Below are positions 1-14,040 of a DNA stretch of 64,000 nucleotides, in pieces (the first letter of the stretch is position 1; each line of letters starts with the position of its first letter). The stretch comes from Lumbricus rubellus (lineage: Eukaryota; Annelida; Clitellata; Crassiclitellata; Lumbricidae). The notes below the pieces were generated by a model, which saw nothing but the letters and a program-made list of their open reading frames with translations, was not told the DNA's origin and did no database searches. The position numbers and the translations under genes are program-made. The stretch is from NCBI GenBank assembly GCA_945859605.1, contig OX243827.1:4233345-4297344 (forward strand), given 5' to 3'.

Positions 1-3000
1 AAAAGATCATCACATATTATTAAGACACCAGATTTTCATTGCAGTTCCTGTGTTTTATTAAAAGATCATCACTATTATTAAGACATCAGATATTTTTCAT
101 TGCAGTTCCTGTGTTTTATTAAAAGATCAACACTATTATTAAGACATCAGATATTTTTCATTGCAGTTCCTGTGTTTTATTAAAAGATCATCACATATTA
201 TTAAGACACCAGATTTTCATTGCAGTTCCTGTGTTTTATTAAAAGATCATCACTATTATTAAGACACCAGATTTTCATTGCAGTTCCTGTGTTTTATTAA
301 AAGATCATCACTATTATTAAGACACCAGATTTTCTTTGCAGTTCCTGTGTTTTAATAAAAGATCATCACTATTATTAAGACATCAGATATTTTTCATTGC
401 AGTTCCTGTGTTTTATTAAAAGATCATCACTATTATTAAGACATCAAATTTTTTCATTGCAGTTCCTGTGTTTTATTAAAAGATCATCACTATTATTAAG
501 ACATCAGATATTTTTCATTGCAGTTCCTGTGTTTTATTAAAAGATCATAACATATTATTAAGACATCAGATATTTTTCATTGCAGTTCCTGTGTTTTATT
601 AAAAGATCATCACATATTATTAAGACATCAGATAATTTTCATTGCAGTTCCTGTGTTTTATTAAAAGATCATCACTATTATTAAGACACCAGATTTTCAT
701 TGCAGTTCCTGTGTTTTATTAAAAGATCATCACTATTATTAAGACACCAGATTTTCATTGCAGTTCCTGTGTTTTATTAAAAGATCATCACATATTATTA
801 AGACACCAGATTTTCATTGCAGTTCCTGTGTTTTATTAAAAGATCATCACTATTATTAAGACATCAGATAGTTTTCATTGCAGTTCCTGTGTTTTATTAA
901 AAGATCATCACTATTATTAAGACATCAGATATTTTTCATTGCAGTTCCTGTGTTTTATTAAAAGATCATCACTATTATTAAGACATCAAAGTTTTTTCAT
1001 TGCAGTTCCTGTGTTTTATTAAAAGATCACGTACTATTATTAAGACATCAAATTTTTTCATTGCAGTTCCTGTGTTTTATTAAAAGATCATCACTATTAT
1101 TAAGACATCAGATAATTTTCATTGCAGTTCCTGTGTTTTATTAAAAGATCATCGCTTTTATTAAGACACCAGATTTTCATTGCAGTTCCTGTGTTTTATT
1201 AAAAGATCATCACTATTATTAAGACACCAGATTTTCATTGCAGTTCCTGTGTTTTATTAAAAGATCATCACTATTATTAAGACATCAGATATTTTTCATT
1301 GCAGTTCCTGTGTTTTATTAAAAGATCATCACATATTATTAAGACACCAGATTTTCATTGCAGTTCCTGTGTTTTATTAAAAGATCATCACTATTATTAA
1401 GACACCAGATTTTCATTGCAGTTCCTGTGTTTTATTAAAAGATCATCACTATTATTAAGACATCAGATATTTTTCATTGCAGTTCCTGTGTTTTATTAAA
1501 AGATCATAACATATTATTAAGACATCAGATATTTTTCATTGCAGTTCCTGTGTTTTATTAAAAGATCATCACTATTATTAAGACATCAGATATTTTTCAT
1601 TGCAGTTCCTGTGTTTTATTAAAAGATCATAACATATTATTAAGACATCAGATATTTTTCATTGCAGTTCCTGTGTTTTATTAAAAGATCATCACTATTA
1701 TTAAGACATCAGATATTTTTCATTGCAGTTCCTGTGTTTTATTAAAAGATCATAACATATTATTAAGACATCAGATATTTTTCATTGCAGTTCCTGTGTT
1801 TTATTAAAAGATCATCACTATTATTAAGACACCAGATTTTCATTGCAGTTCCTGTGTTTTATTAAAAGATCATCACTATTATTAAGACATCAGATATTTT
1901 TCATTGCAGTTCCTGTGTTTTATTAAAAGATCATCACATATTATTAAGACACCAGATTTTCATTGCAGTTCCTGTGTTTTATTAAAAGATCATCACTATT
2001 ATTAAGACATCAGATATTTTTCATTGCAGTTCCTGTGTTTTATTAAAAGATCATACTATTATTAAGACACCAGATTTTCATTGTAGTTCCTGTGTTTTAT
2101 TAAAAGATCATCACTATTATTAAGACACCAGATTTTCATTGCAGTTCCTGTGTTTTATTAAAAGATCATCACTATTATTAAGACACCAGATTTTCATTGT
2201 AGTTCCTGTGTTTTATTAAAAGATCATCACTATTATTAAGACATCAGATATTTTTCATTGCAGTTCCTGTGTTTTATTAAAAGATCATCACTATCAATAA
2301 GACATCAGATATTTTTCATTGCAGTTCCTGTGTTTTATTAAAAGATCATCACTATTATTAAGACATCATATATTTTTCATTGCAGTTCCTGTGTTTTATT
2401 AAAAGATCATCACTATTATTAAGACACCAGATTTTCATTGTAGTTCCTGTGTTTTATTAAAAGATCATCACTATTATTAAGACATCAGATATTTTTCATT
2501 GCAGTTCCTGTGTTTTATTAAAAGATCATCACTATTATTAAGACACCAGATTTTCATTGCAGTTCCTGTGTTTTATTAAAAGATCATCACTATTATTAAG
2601 ACACCAGATTTTCATTGCAGTTCCTGTGTTTTATTAAAAGATCATCACTATTATTAAGACATCAGATATTTTTCATTGCAGTTCCTGTGTTTTATTAAAA
2701 GATCATCACTATTATTAAGACATCAGATTTTCATTGCAGTTCCTGTGTTTTATTAAAAGATCATCACTATTATTAAGACACCAGATTTTCATTGCAGTTC
2801 CCGTGTTTTATTAAAAGATCATCACTATCAATAAGACATCAATTTTTTCATTGCAGTTCCTGTGTTTTATTAAAAGATCATCACTATTATTAAGACACCA
2901 GATTTTCATTGCAGTTCCTGTGTTTTATTAAAAGATCATCACTATTATTAAGACACCAGATTTTCATTGCAGTTCCTGTGTTTTATTAAAAGATCATCAC

Positions 3001-4789
3001 TATTATTAAGACACCAGATTTTCATTGCAGTTCCTGTGTTTTATTAAAAGATCATCACTATTATTAAGACATCAGATATTTTTCATTGCAGTTCCTGTGT
3101 TTTATTAAAAGATCATCACTATTATTAAGACACCAGATTTTCATTGCAGTTCCTGTGTTTTATTAAAAGATCATCACTATCATTAAAACACCAGATTTTC
3201 ATTGCAGTTCCTGTGTTTTATTAAAAGATCATCACTATTATTAAGACACCAGATTTTCATTGTAGTTCCTGTGTTTTATTAAAAGATCATCACTATTATT
3301 AAGACATCAGATATTTTTCATTGCAGTTCCTGTGTTTTATTAAAAGATCATCACTATTATTAAGACATCATGTATTTTTCATTGCAGTTCCTGTGTTTTA
3401 TTAAAAGATCATCACTATTATTAAGACATCAGATATTTTTCATTGCAGTTCCTGTGTTTTATTAAAAGATCATCACTATTATTAAGACACCAGATTTTCA
3501 TTGCAGTTCCTGTGTTTTATTAAAAGATCATCACTATTATTAAGACACCAGATTTTCATTGCAGTTCCTGTGTTTTATTAAAAGATCATCACTATTATTA
3601 AGACACCAGATTTTCATTGTAGTTCCTGTGTTTTATTAAAAGATCATCACTATTATTAAGACATCAGATATTTTTCATTGCAGTTCCTGTGTTTTATTAA
3701 AAGATCATCACTATTATTAAGACACCAGATTTTCATTGCAGTTCCTGTGTTTTATTAAAAGATCATCACTATTATTAAGACACCCGATTTTCATTGCAGT
3801 TCCTGTGTTTTATTAAAAGATCATCACTATTATTAAGACACCAGATTTTCATTGCAGTTCCTGTGTTTTATTAAAAGATCATCACTATTATTAAGACACC
3901 AGATTTTCATTGCAGTTCCTGTGTTTTATTAAAAGATCATCACTATTATTAAGACACCAGATTTTCATTGCAGTTCCTGTGTTTTATTAAAAGATCATCA
4001 CTATTATTAAGACATCAGATATTTTTCATTGCAGTTCCTGTGTTTTATTAAAAGATCATCACTATTATTAAGACACCAGATTTTCATTGCAGTTCCTGTG
4101 TTTTATTAAAAGATCATCACTATCATTAAGACACCAGATTTTCATTGCAGTTCCTGTGTTTTATTAAAAGATCATCACTATTATTAAGACACCAGATTTT
4201 CATTGTAGTTCCTGTGTTTTATTAAAAGATCATCACTATTATTAAGACATCAGATATTTTTCATTGCAGTTCCTGTGTTTTATTAAAAGATCATCACTAT
4301 TATTAAGACATCATGTATTTTTCATTGCAGTTCCTGTGTTTTATTAAAAGATCATCACTATTATTAAGACATCAGATATTTTTCATTGCAGTTCCTGTGT
4401 TTTATTAAAAGATCATCACTATTATTAAGACACCAGATTTTCATTGCAGTTCCTGTGTTTTATTAAAAGATCATCACTATTATTAAGACACCAGATTTTC
4501 ATTGCAGTTCCTGTGTTTTATTAAAAGATCATCACTATTATTAAGACACCAGATTTTCATTGTAGTTCCTGTGTTTTATTAAAAGATCATCACTATTATT
4601 AAGACATCAGATATTTTTCATTGCAGTTCCTGTGTTTTATTAAAAGATCATCACTATTATTAAGACACCAGATTTTCATTGCAGTTCCTGTGTTTTATTA
4701 AAAGATCATCACTATTATTAAGACATCAGATATTTTTCATTGCAGTTCCTGTGTTTTATTAAAAGATCATCACTATTATTAAGACATCA

Positions 4790-7700
4790 GATTTTCATTG
4801 CAGTTCCTGTGTTTTATTAAAAGATCATCACTATTATTAAGACACCAGATTTTCATTGCAGTTCCTGTGTTTTATTAAAAGATCATCACTATTATTAAGA
4901 CATCAGATATTTTTCATTGCAGTTCCTGTGTTTTATTAAAAGATCACGCACTATCATTAAGACATCAAAGTTTTTTCATTGCAGTTCCTGTGTTTTATTA
5001 AAAGATCATCACTATTATTAAGACATCAGATATTTTTCATTGCAGTTCCTGTGTTTTATTAAAAGATCATCACTATTATTAAGACACCAGATTTTCATTG
5101 CAGTTCCTGTGTTTTATTAAAAGATCATCACTATTATTAAGACACCAGATTTTCATTGCAGTTCCTGTGTTTTATTAAAAGATCATCACTATTATTAAGA
5201 CATCAGATATTTTTCATTGCAGTTCCTGTGTTTTATTAAAAGATCATCACTATTATTAAGACATCAGATATTTTTCATTGCAGTTCCTGTGTTTTATTAA
5301 AAGATCATCACTATTATTAAGACACCAGATTTTCATTGCAGTTCCTGTGTTTTATTAAAAGATCATCACTATTATTAAGACACCAGATTTTCATTGCAGT
5401 TCCTGTGTTTTATTAAAAGATCATCACATATTATTAAGACACCAGATTTTCATTGCAGTTCCTGTGTTTTATTAAAAGATCATCACTATTATTAAGACAT
5501 CAGATATTTTTCATTGCAGTTCCTGTGTTTTATTAAAAGATCATCACTATTATTAAGACATCAGATATTTTTCATTGTAGTTCCTGTGTTTTATTAAAAG
5601 ATCATCACTATTATTAAGACATCAGATATTTTTCATTGCAGTTCCTGTGTTTTATTAAAAGATCATCACTATTAAATAAGACACCAGATTTTCATTGCAG
5701 TTCCTGTGTTTTATTAAAAGATCATCACTATTATTAAGACATCAGATATTTTTCATTGCAGTTCCTGTGTTTTATTAAAAGATCACGCACTATCATTAAG
5801 ACATCAAAGTTTTTTCATTGCAGTTCCTGTGTTTTATTAAAAGATCATCACTATTATTAAGACATCAGATATTTTTCATTGCAGTTCCTGTGTTTTATTA
5901 AAAGATCATCACTATTATTAAGACACCAGATTTTCATTGCAGTTCCTGTGTTTTATTAAAAGATCATCACTATTATTAAGACACCAGATTTTCATTGCAG
6001 TTCCTGTGTTTTATTAAAAGATCATCACTATTATTAAGACATCAGATATTTTTCATTGCAGTTCCTGTGTTTTATTAAAAGATCATCACTATTATTAAGA
6101 CATCAGATATTTTTCATTGCAGTTCCTGTGTTTTATTAAAAGATCATCACTATTATTAAGACACCAGATTTTCATTGCAGTTCCTGTGTTTTATTAAAAG
6201 ATCATCACTATTATTAAGACACCAGATTTTCATTGCAGTTCCTGTGTTTTATTAAAAGATCATCACATATTATTAAGACACCAGATTTTCATTGCAGTTC
6301 CTGTGTTTTATTAAAAGATCATCACTATTATTAAGACATCAGATATTTTTCATTGCAGTTCCTGTGTTTTATTAAAAGATCATCACTATCATTAAGACAC
6401 CAGATTTTCATTGCAGTTCCTGTGTTTTATTAAAAGATCATCACTATTATTAAGACATCAGATATTTTTCATTGCAGTTCCTGTGTTTTATTAAAAGATC
6501 ATCACTATTATTAAGACATCAAAGTTTTTTCATTGCAGTTCCTGTGTTTTATTAAAAGATCATCACTATTATTAAGACATCAGATATTTTTCATTGCAGT
6601 TCCTGTGTTTTATTAAAAGATCATCACTATTATTAAGACATCAGATATTTTTCATTGCAGTTCCTGTGTTTTATTAAAAGATCATCACTATTATTAAGAC
6701 ACCAGATTTTCATTGCAGTTCCTGTGTTTTATTAAAAGATCATCACTATTATTAAGACATCAGATATTTTTCATTGCAGTTCCTGTGTTTTATTAAAAGA
6801 TCATCACTATTATTAAGACACCAGATTTTCATTGCAGTTCCTGTGTTTTATTAAAAGATCATCACTATTATTAAGACATCAGATATTTTTCATTGCAGTT
6901 CCTGTGTTTTATTAAAAGATCATCACTATTATTAAGACATCAGATATTTTTCATTGCAGTTCCTGTGTTTTATTAAAAGATCATCACTATTATTAAGACA
7001 TCAGATATTTTTCATTGCAGTTCCTGTGTTTTATTAAAAGATCATCACATATTATTAGGACACCAGATTTTCATTGCAGTTCCTGTGTTTTATTAAAAGA
7101 TCATCACTATTATTAAGACACCAGATTTTCATTGCAGTTCCTGTGTTTTATTAAAAGATCATCACTATTATTAAGACATCAGATATTTTTCATTGCAGTT
7201 CCTGTGTTTTATTAAAAGATCATCACATATTATTAAGACACCAGATTTTCATTGCAGTTCCTGTGTTTTATTAAAAGATCATCACTATTATTAAGACACC
7301 AGATTTTCATTGCAGTTCCTGTGTTTTATTAAAAGATCATCACTATTATTAAGACACCAGATTTTCATTGCAGTTCCTGTGTTTTATTAAAAGATCATCA
7401 CTATCATTAAGACACCAGATTTTCATTGCAGTTCCTGTGTTTTATTAAAAGATCATCACTATTATTAAGACACCAGATTTTCATTGTAGTTCCTGTGTTT
7501 TATTAAAAGATCATCACTATTATTAAGACATCAGATATTTTTCATTGCAGTTCCTGTGTTTTATTAAAAGATCATCACTATTATTAAGACATCATGTATT
7601 TTTCATTGCAGTTCCTGTGTTTTATTAAAAGATCATCACTATTATTAAGACATCAGATATTTTTCATTGCAGTTCCTGTGTTTTATTAAAAGATCATCAC

Positions 7701-10700
7701 TATTATTAAGACACCAGATTTTCATTGCAGTTCCTGTGTTTTATTAAAAGATCATCACTATTATTAAGACACCAGATTTTCATTGCAGTTCCTGTGTTTT
7801 ATTAAAAGATCATCACTATTATTAAGACACCAGATTTTCATTGTAGTTCCTGTGTTTTATTAAAAGATCATCACTATTATTAAGACATCAGATATTTTTC
7901 ATTGCAGTTCCTGTGTTTTATTAAAAGATCATCACTATTATTAAGACACCAGATTTTCATTGCAGTTCCTGTGTTTTATTAAAAGATCATCACTATTATT
8001 AAGACACCAGATTTTCATTGCAGTTCCTGTGTTTTATTAAAAGATCATCACTATTATTAAGACACCAGATTTTCATTGCAGTTCCTGTGTTTTATTAAAA
8101 GATCATAACATATTATTAAGACATCAGATATTTTTCATTGCAGTTCCTGTGTTTTATTAAAAGATCATCACTATTATTAAGACATCAGATATTTTTCATT
8201 GCAGTTCCTGTGTTTTATTAAAAGATCATCACATATTATTAAGACACCAGATTTTCATTGCAGTTCCTGTGTTTTATTAAAAGATCATCACTATTATTAA
8301 GACACCAGATTTTCATTGCAGTTCCTGTGTTTTATTAAAAGATCATCACTATTATTAAGACATCAGATATTTTTCATTGCAGTTCCTGTGTTTTATTAAA
8401 AGATCACGCACTATCATTAAGACATCAAAGTTTTTTCATTGCAGTTCCTGTGTTTTATTAAAAGATCATCACTATTATTAAGACATCAGATATTTTTCAT
8501 TGCAGTTCCTGTGTTTTATTAAAAGATCATCACTATTATTAAGACACCAGATTTTCATTGCAGTTCCTGTGTTTTATTAAAAGATCATCACTATTATTAA
8601 GACACCAGATTTTCATTGCAGTTCCTGTGTTTTATTAAAAGATCATCACTATTATTAAGACATCAGATATTTTTCATTGCAGTTCCTGTGTTTTATTAAA
8701 AGATCATCACTATTATTAAGACATCAGATATTTTTCATTGCAGTTCCTGTGTTTTATTAAAAGATCATCACTATTATTAAGACACCAGATTTTCATTGCA
8801 GTTCCTGTGTTTTATTAAAAGATCATCACTATTATTAAGACACCAGATTTTCATTGCAGTTCCTGTGTTTTATTAAAAGATCATCACATATTATTAAGAC
8901 ACCAGATTTTCATTGCAGTTCCTGTGTTTTATTAAAAGATCATCACTATTATTAAGACATCAGATATTTTTCATTGCAGTTCCTGTGTTTTATTAAAAGA
9001 TCATCACTATTATTAAGACATCAGATATTTTTCATTGTAGTTCCTGTGTTTTATTAAAAGATCATCACTATTATTAAGACATCAGATATTTTTCATTGCA
9101 GTTCCTGTGTTTTATTAAAAGATCATCACTATTAAATAAGACACCAGATTTTCATTGCAGTTCCTGTGTTTTATTAAAAGATCATCACTATTATTAAGAC
9201 ATCAGATATTTTTCATTGCAGTTCCTGTGTTTTATTAAAAGATCACGCACTATCATTAAGACATCAAAGTTTTTTCATTGCAGTTCCTGTGTTTTATTAA
9301 AAGATCATCACTATTATTAAGACATCAGATATTTTTCATTGCAGTTCCTGTGTTTTATTAAAAGATCATCACTATTATTAAGACACCAGATTTTCATTGC
9401 AGTTCCTGTGTTTTATTAAAAGATCATCACTATTATTAAGACACCAGATTTTCATTGCAGTTCCTGTGTTTTATTAAAAGATCATCACTATTATTAAGAC
9501 ATCAGATATTTTTCATTGCAGTTCCTGTGTTTTATTAAAAGATCATCACTATTATTAAGACATCAGATATTTTTCATTGCAGTTCCTGTGTTTTATTAAA
9601 AGATCATCACTATTATTAAGACACCAGATTTTCATTGCAGTTCCTGTGTTTTATTAAAAGATCATCACTATTATTAAGACACCAGATTTTCATTGCAGTT
9701 CCTGTGTTTTATTAAAAGATCATCACATATTATTAAGACACCAGATTTTCATTGCAGTTCCTGTGTTTTATTAAAAGATCATCACTATTATTAAGACATC
9801 AGATATTTTTCATTGCAGTTCCTGTGTTTTATTAAAAGATCATCACTATCATTAAGACACCAGATTTTCATTGCAGTTCCTGTGTTTTATTAAAAGATCA
9901 TCACTATTATTAAGACATCAGATATTTTTCATTGCAGTTCCTGTGTTTTATTAAAAGATCATCACTATTATTAAGACATCAAAGTTTTTTCATTGCAGTT
10001 CCTGTGTTTTATTAAAAGATCATCACTATTATTAAGACATCAGATATTTTTCATTGCAGTTCCTGTGTTTTATTAAAAGATCATCACTATTATTAAGACA
10101 TCAGATATTTTTCATTGCAGTTCCTGTGTTTTATTAAAAGATCATCACTATTATTAAGACACCAGATTTTCATTGCAGTTCCTGTGTTTTATTAAAAGAT
10201 CATCACTATTATTAAGACATCAGATATTTTTCATTGCAGTTCCTGTGTTTTATTAAAAGATCATCACTATTATTAAGACACCAGATTTTCATTGCAGTTC
10301 CTGTGTTTTATTAAAAGATCATCACTATTATTAAGACATCAGATATTTTTCATTGCAGTTCCTGTGTTTTATTAAAAGATCATCACTATTATTAAGACAT
10401 CAGATATTTTTCATTGCAGTTCCTGTGTTTTATTAAAAGATCATCACTATTATTAAGACATCAGATATTTTTCATTGCAGTTCCTGTGTTTTATTAAAAG
10501 ATCATCACATATTATTAGGACACCAGATTTTCATTGCAGTTCCTGTGTTTTATTAAAAGATCATCACTATTATTAAGACACCAGATTTTCATTGCAGTTC
10601 CTGTGTTTTATTAAAAGATCATCACTATTATTAAGACATCAGATATTTTTCATTGCAGTTCCTGTGTTTTATTAAAAGATCATCACATATTATTAAGACA

Positions 10701-11530
10701 CCAGATTTTCATTGCAGTTCCTGTGTTTTATTAAAAGATCATCACTATTATTAAGACACCAGATTTTCATTGCAGTTCCTGTGTTTTATTAAAAGATCAT
10801 CACTATTATTAAGACACCAGATTTTCATTGCAGTTCCTGTGTTTTATTAAAAGATCATCACTATCATTAAGACACCAGATTTTCATTGCAGTTCCTGTGT
10901 TTTATTAAAAGATCATCACTATTATTAAGACACCAGATTTTCATTGTAGTTCCTGTGTTTTATTAAAAGATCATCACTATTATTAAGACATCAGATATTT
11001 TTCATTGCAGTTCCTGTGTTTTATTAAAAGATCATCACTATTATTAAGACATCATGTATTTTTCATTGCAGTTCCTGTGTTTTATTAAAAGATCATCACT
11101 ATTATTAAGACATCAGATATTTTTCATTGCAGTTCCTGTGTTTTATTAAAAGATCATCACTATTATTAAGACACCAGATTTTCATTGCAGTTCCTGTGTT
11201 TTATTAAAAGATCATCACTATTATTAAGACACCAGATTTTCATTGCAGTTCCTGTGTTTTATTAAAAGATCATCACTATTATTAAGACACCAGATTTTCA
11301 TTGTAGTTCCTGTGTTTTATTAAAAGATCATCACTATTATTAAGACATCAGATATTTTTCATTGCAGTTCCTGTGTTTTATTAAAAGATCATCACTATTA
11401 TTAAGACACCAGATTTTCATTGCAGTTCCTGTGTTTTATTAAAAGATCATCACTATTATTAAGACACCAGATTTTCATTGCAGTTCCTGTGTTTTATTAA
11501 AAGATCATCACTATTATTAAGACATCAGAT
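4790..11530. repeat. Higher-order duplication in satellite, period 3460 bp
   Basis: The block about 4790-8070 recurs at about 8250-11530 with a constant 3460-bp offset. Matching rare markers include GATCACGCAC at 4941/8401 and 5780/9240, ATTAAATAAG at 5671/9131, ATTATTAGGA at 7051/10511 and the ATCATGTA variant near 7590/11050. The ends were judged from where unit types stop matching. ATTAAATAAG also appears at 11571, 2440 bp beyond the second copy, so a third partial copy follows. Confidence 0.85.
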
Positions 11531-14040
11531 TTTCATTGCAGTTCCTGTGTTTTATTAAAAGATCATCACTATTAAATAAGACACCAGATTTTCATTGCAG
11601 TTCCTGTGTTTTATTAAAAGATCATCACTATTATTAAGACATCAGATATTTTTCATTGCAGTTCCTGTGTTTTATTAAAAGATCACGCACTATCATTAAG
11701 ACATCAAAGTTTTTTCATTGCAGTTCCTGTGTTTTATTAAAAGATCATCACTATTATTAAGACATCAGATATTTTTCATTGCAGTTCCTGTGTTTTATTA
11801 AAAGATCATCACTATTATTAAGACACCAGATTTTCATTGCAGTTCCTGTGTTTTATTAAAAGATCATCACTATTATTAAGACACCAGATTTTCATTGCAG
11901 TTCCTGTGTTTTATTAAAAGATCATCACTATTATTAAGACATCAGATATTTTTCATTGCAGTTCCTGTGTTTTATTAAAAGATCATCACTATTATTAAGA
12001 CATCAGATATTTTTCATTGCAGTTCCTGTGTTTTATTAAAAGATCATCACTATTATTAAGACACCAGATTTTCATTGCAGTTCCTGTGTTTTATTAAAAG
12101 ATCATCACTATTATTAAGACACCAGATTTTCATTGCAGTTCCTGTGTTTTATTAAAAGATCATCACATATTATTAAGACACCAGATTTTCATTGCAGTTC
12201 CTGTGTTTTATTAAAAGATCATCACTATTATTAAGACATCAGATATTTTTCATTGCAGTTCCTGTGTTTTATTAAAAGATCATCACTATCATTAAGACAC
12301 CAGATTTTCATTGCAGTTCCTGTGTTTTATTAAAAGATCATCACTATTATTAAGACATCAGATATTTTTCATTGCAGTTCCTGTGTTTTATTAAAAGATC
12401 ATCACTATTATTAAGACATCAAAGTTTTTTCATTGCAGTTCCTGTGTTTTATTAAAAGATCATCACTATTATTAAGACATCAGATATTTTTCATTGCAGT
12501 TCCTGTGTTTTATTAAAAGATCATCACTATTATTAAGACATCAGATATTTTTCATTGCAGTTCCTGTGTTTTATTAAAAGATCATCACTATTATTAAGAC
12601 ACCAGATTTTCATTGCAGTTCCTGTGTTTTATTAAAAGATCATCACTATTATTAAGACATCAGATATTTTTCATTGCAGTTCCTGTGTTTTATTAAAAGA
12701 TCATCACTATTATTAAGACACCAGATTTTCATTGCAGTTCCTGTGTTTTATTAAAAGATCATCACTATTATTAAGACACCAGATTTTCATTGCAGTTCCT
12801 GTGTTTTATTAAAAGATCATCACTATTATTAAGACATCAGATATTTTTCATTGCAGTTCCTGTGTTTTATTAAAAGATCATCACTATTATTAAGACATCA
12901 GATATTTTTCATTGCAGTTCCTGTGTTTTATTAAAAGATCATCACTATTATTAAGACATCAGATATTTTTCATTGCAGTTCCTGTGTTTTATTAAAAGAT
13001 CATCACTATTATTAAGACATCAGATATTTTTCATTGCAGTTCCTGTGTTTTATTAAAAGATCATCACTATTATTAAGACACCAGATTTTCATTGCAGTTC
13101 CTGTGTTTTATTAAAAGATCATCACTATTATTAAGACATCAGATATTTTTCATTGCAGTTCCTGTGTTTTATTAAAAGATCATCACTATTATTAAGACAC
13201 CAGATTTTCATTGCAGTTCCTGTGTTTTATTAAAAGATCATCACTATTATTAAGACACCAGATTTTCATTGCAGTTCCTGTGTTTTATTAAAAGATCATC
13301 ACTATTATTAAGACACCAGATTTTCATTGCAGTTCCTGTGTTTTATTAAAAGATCATCACTATTATTAAGACACCAGATTTTCATTGCAGTTCCTGTGTT
13401 TTATTAAAAGATCATCACTATTATTAAGACACCAGATTTTCATTGCAGTTCCTGTGTTTTATTAAAAGATCATCACTATTATTAAGACACCAGATTTTCA
13501 TTGCAGTTCCTGTGTTTTATTAAAAGATCATCACTATTATTAAGACACCAGATTTTCATTGCAGTTCCTGTGTTTTATTAAAAGATCATCACTATTATTA
13601 AGACATCAGATATTTTTCATTGCAGTTCCTGTGTTTTATTAAAAGATCATCACTATTATTAAGACACCAGATTTTCATTGCAGTTCCTGTGTTTTATTAA
13701 AAGATCATCACTATTATTAAGACATCAGATATTTTTCATTGCAGTTCCTGTGTTTTATTAAAAGATCATCACTATTATTAAGACATCAGATATTTTTCAT
13801 TGCAGTTCCTGTGTTTTATTAAAAGATCATCACTATTATTAAGACACCAGATTTTCATTGCAGTTCCTGTGTTTTATTAAAAGATCATCACTATTATTAA
13901 GACACCAGATTTTCATTGCAGTTCCTGTGTTTTATTAAAAGATCATCACTATTATTAAGACATCAGATTTTCATTGCAGTTCCTGTGTTTTATTAAAAGA
14001 TCATCACTATTATTAAGACACCAGATTTTCATTGCAGTTC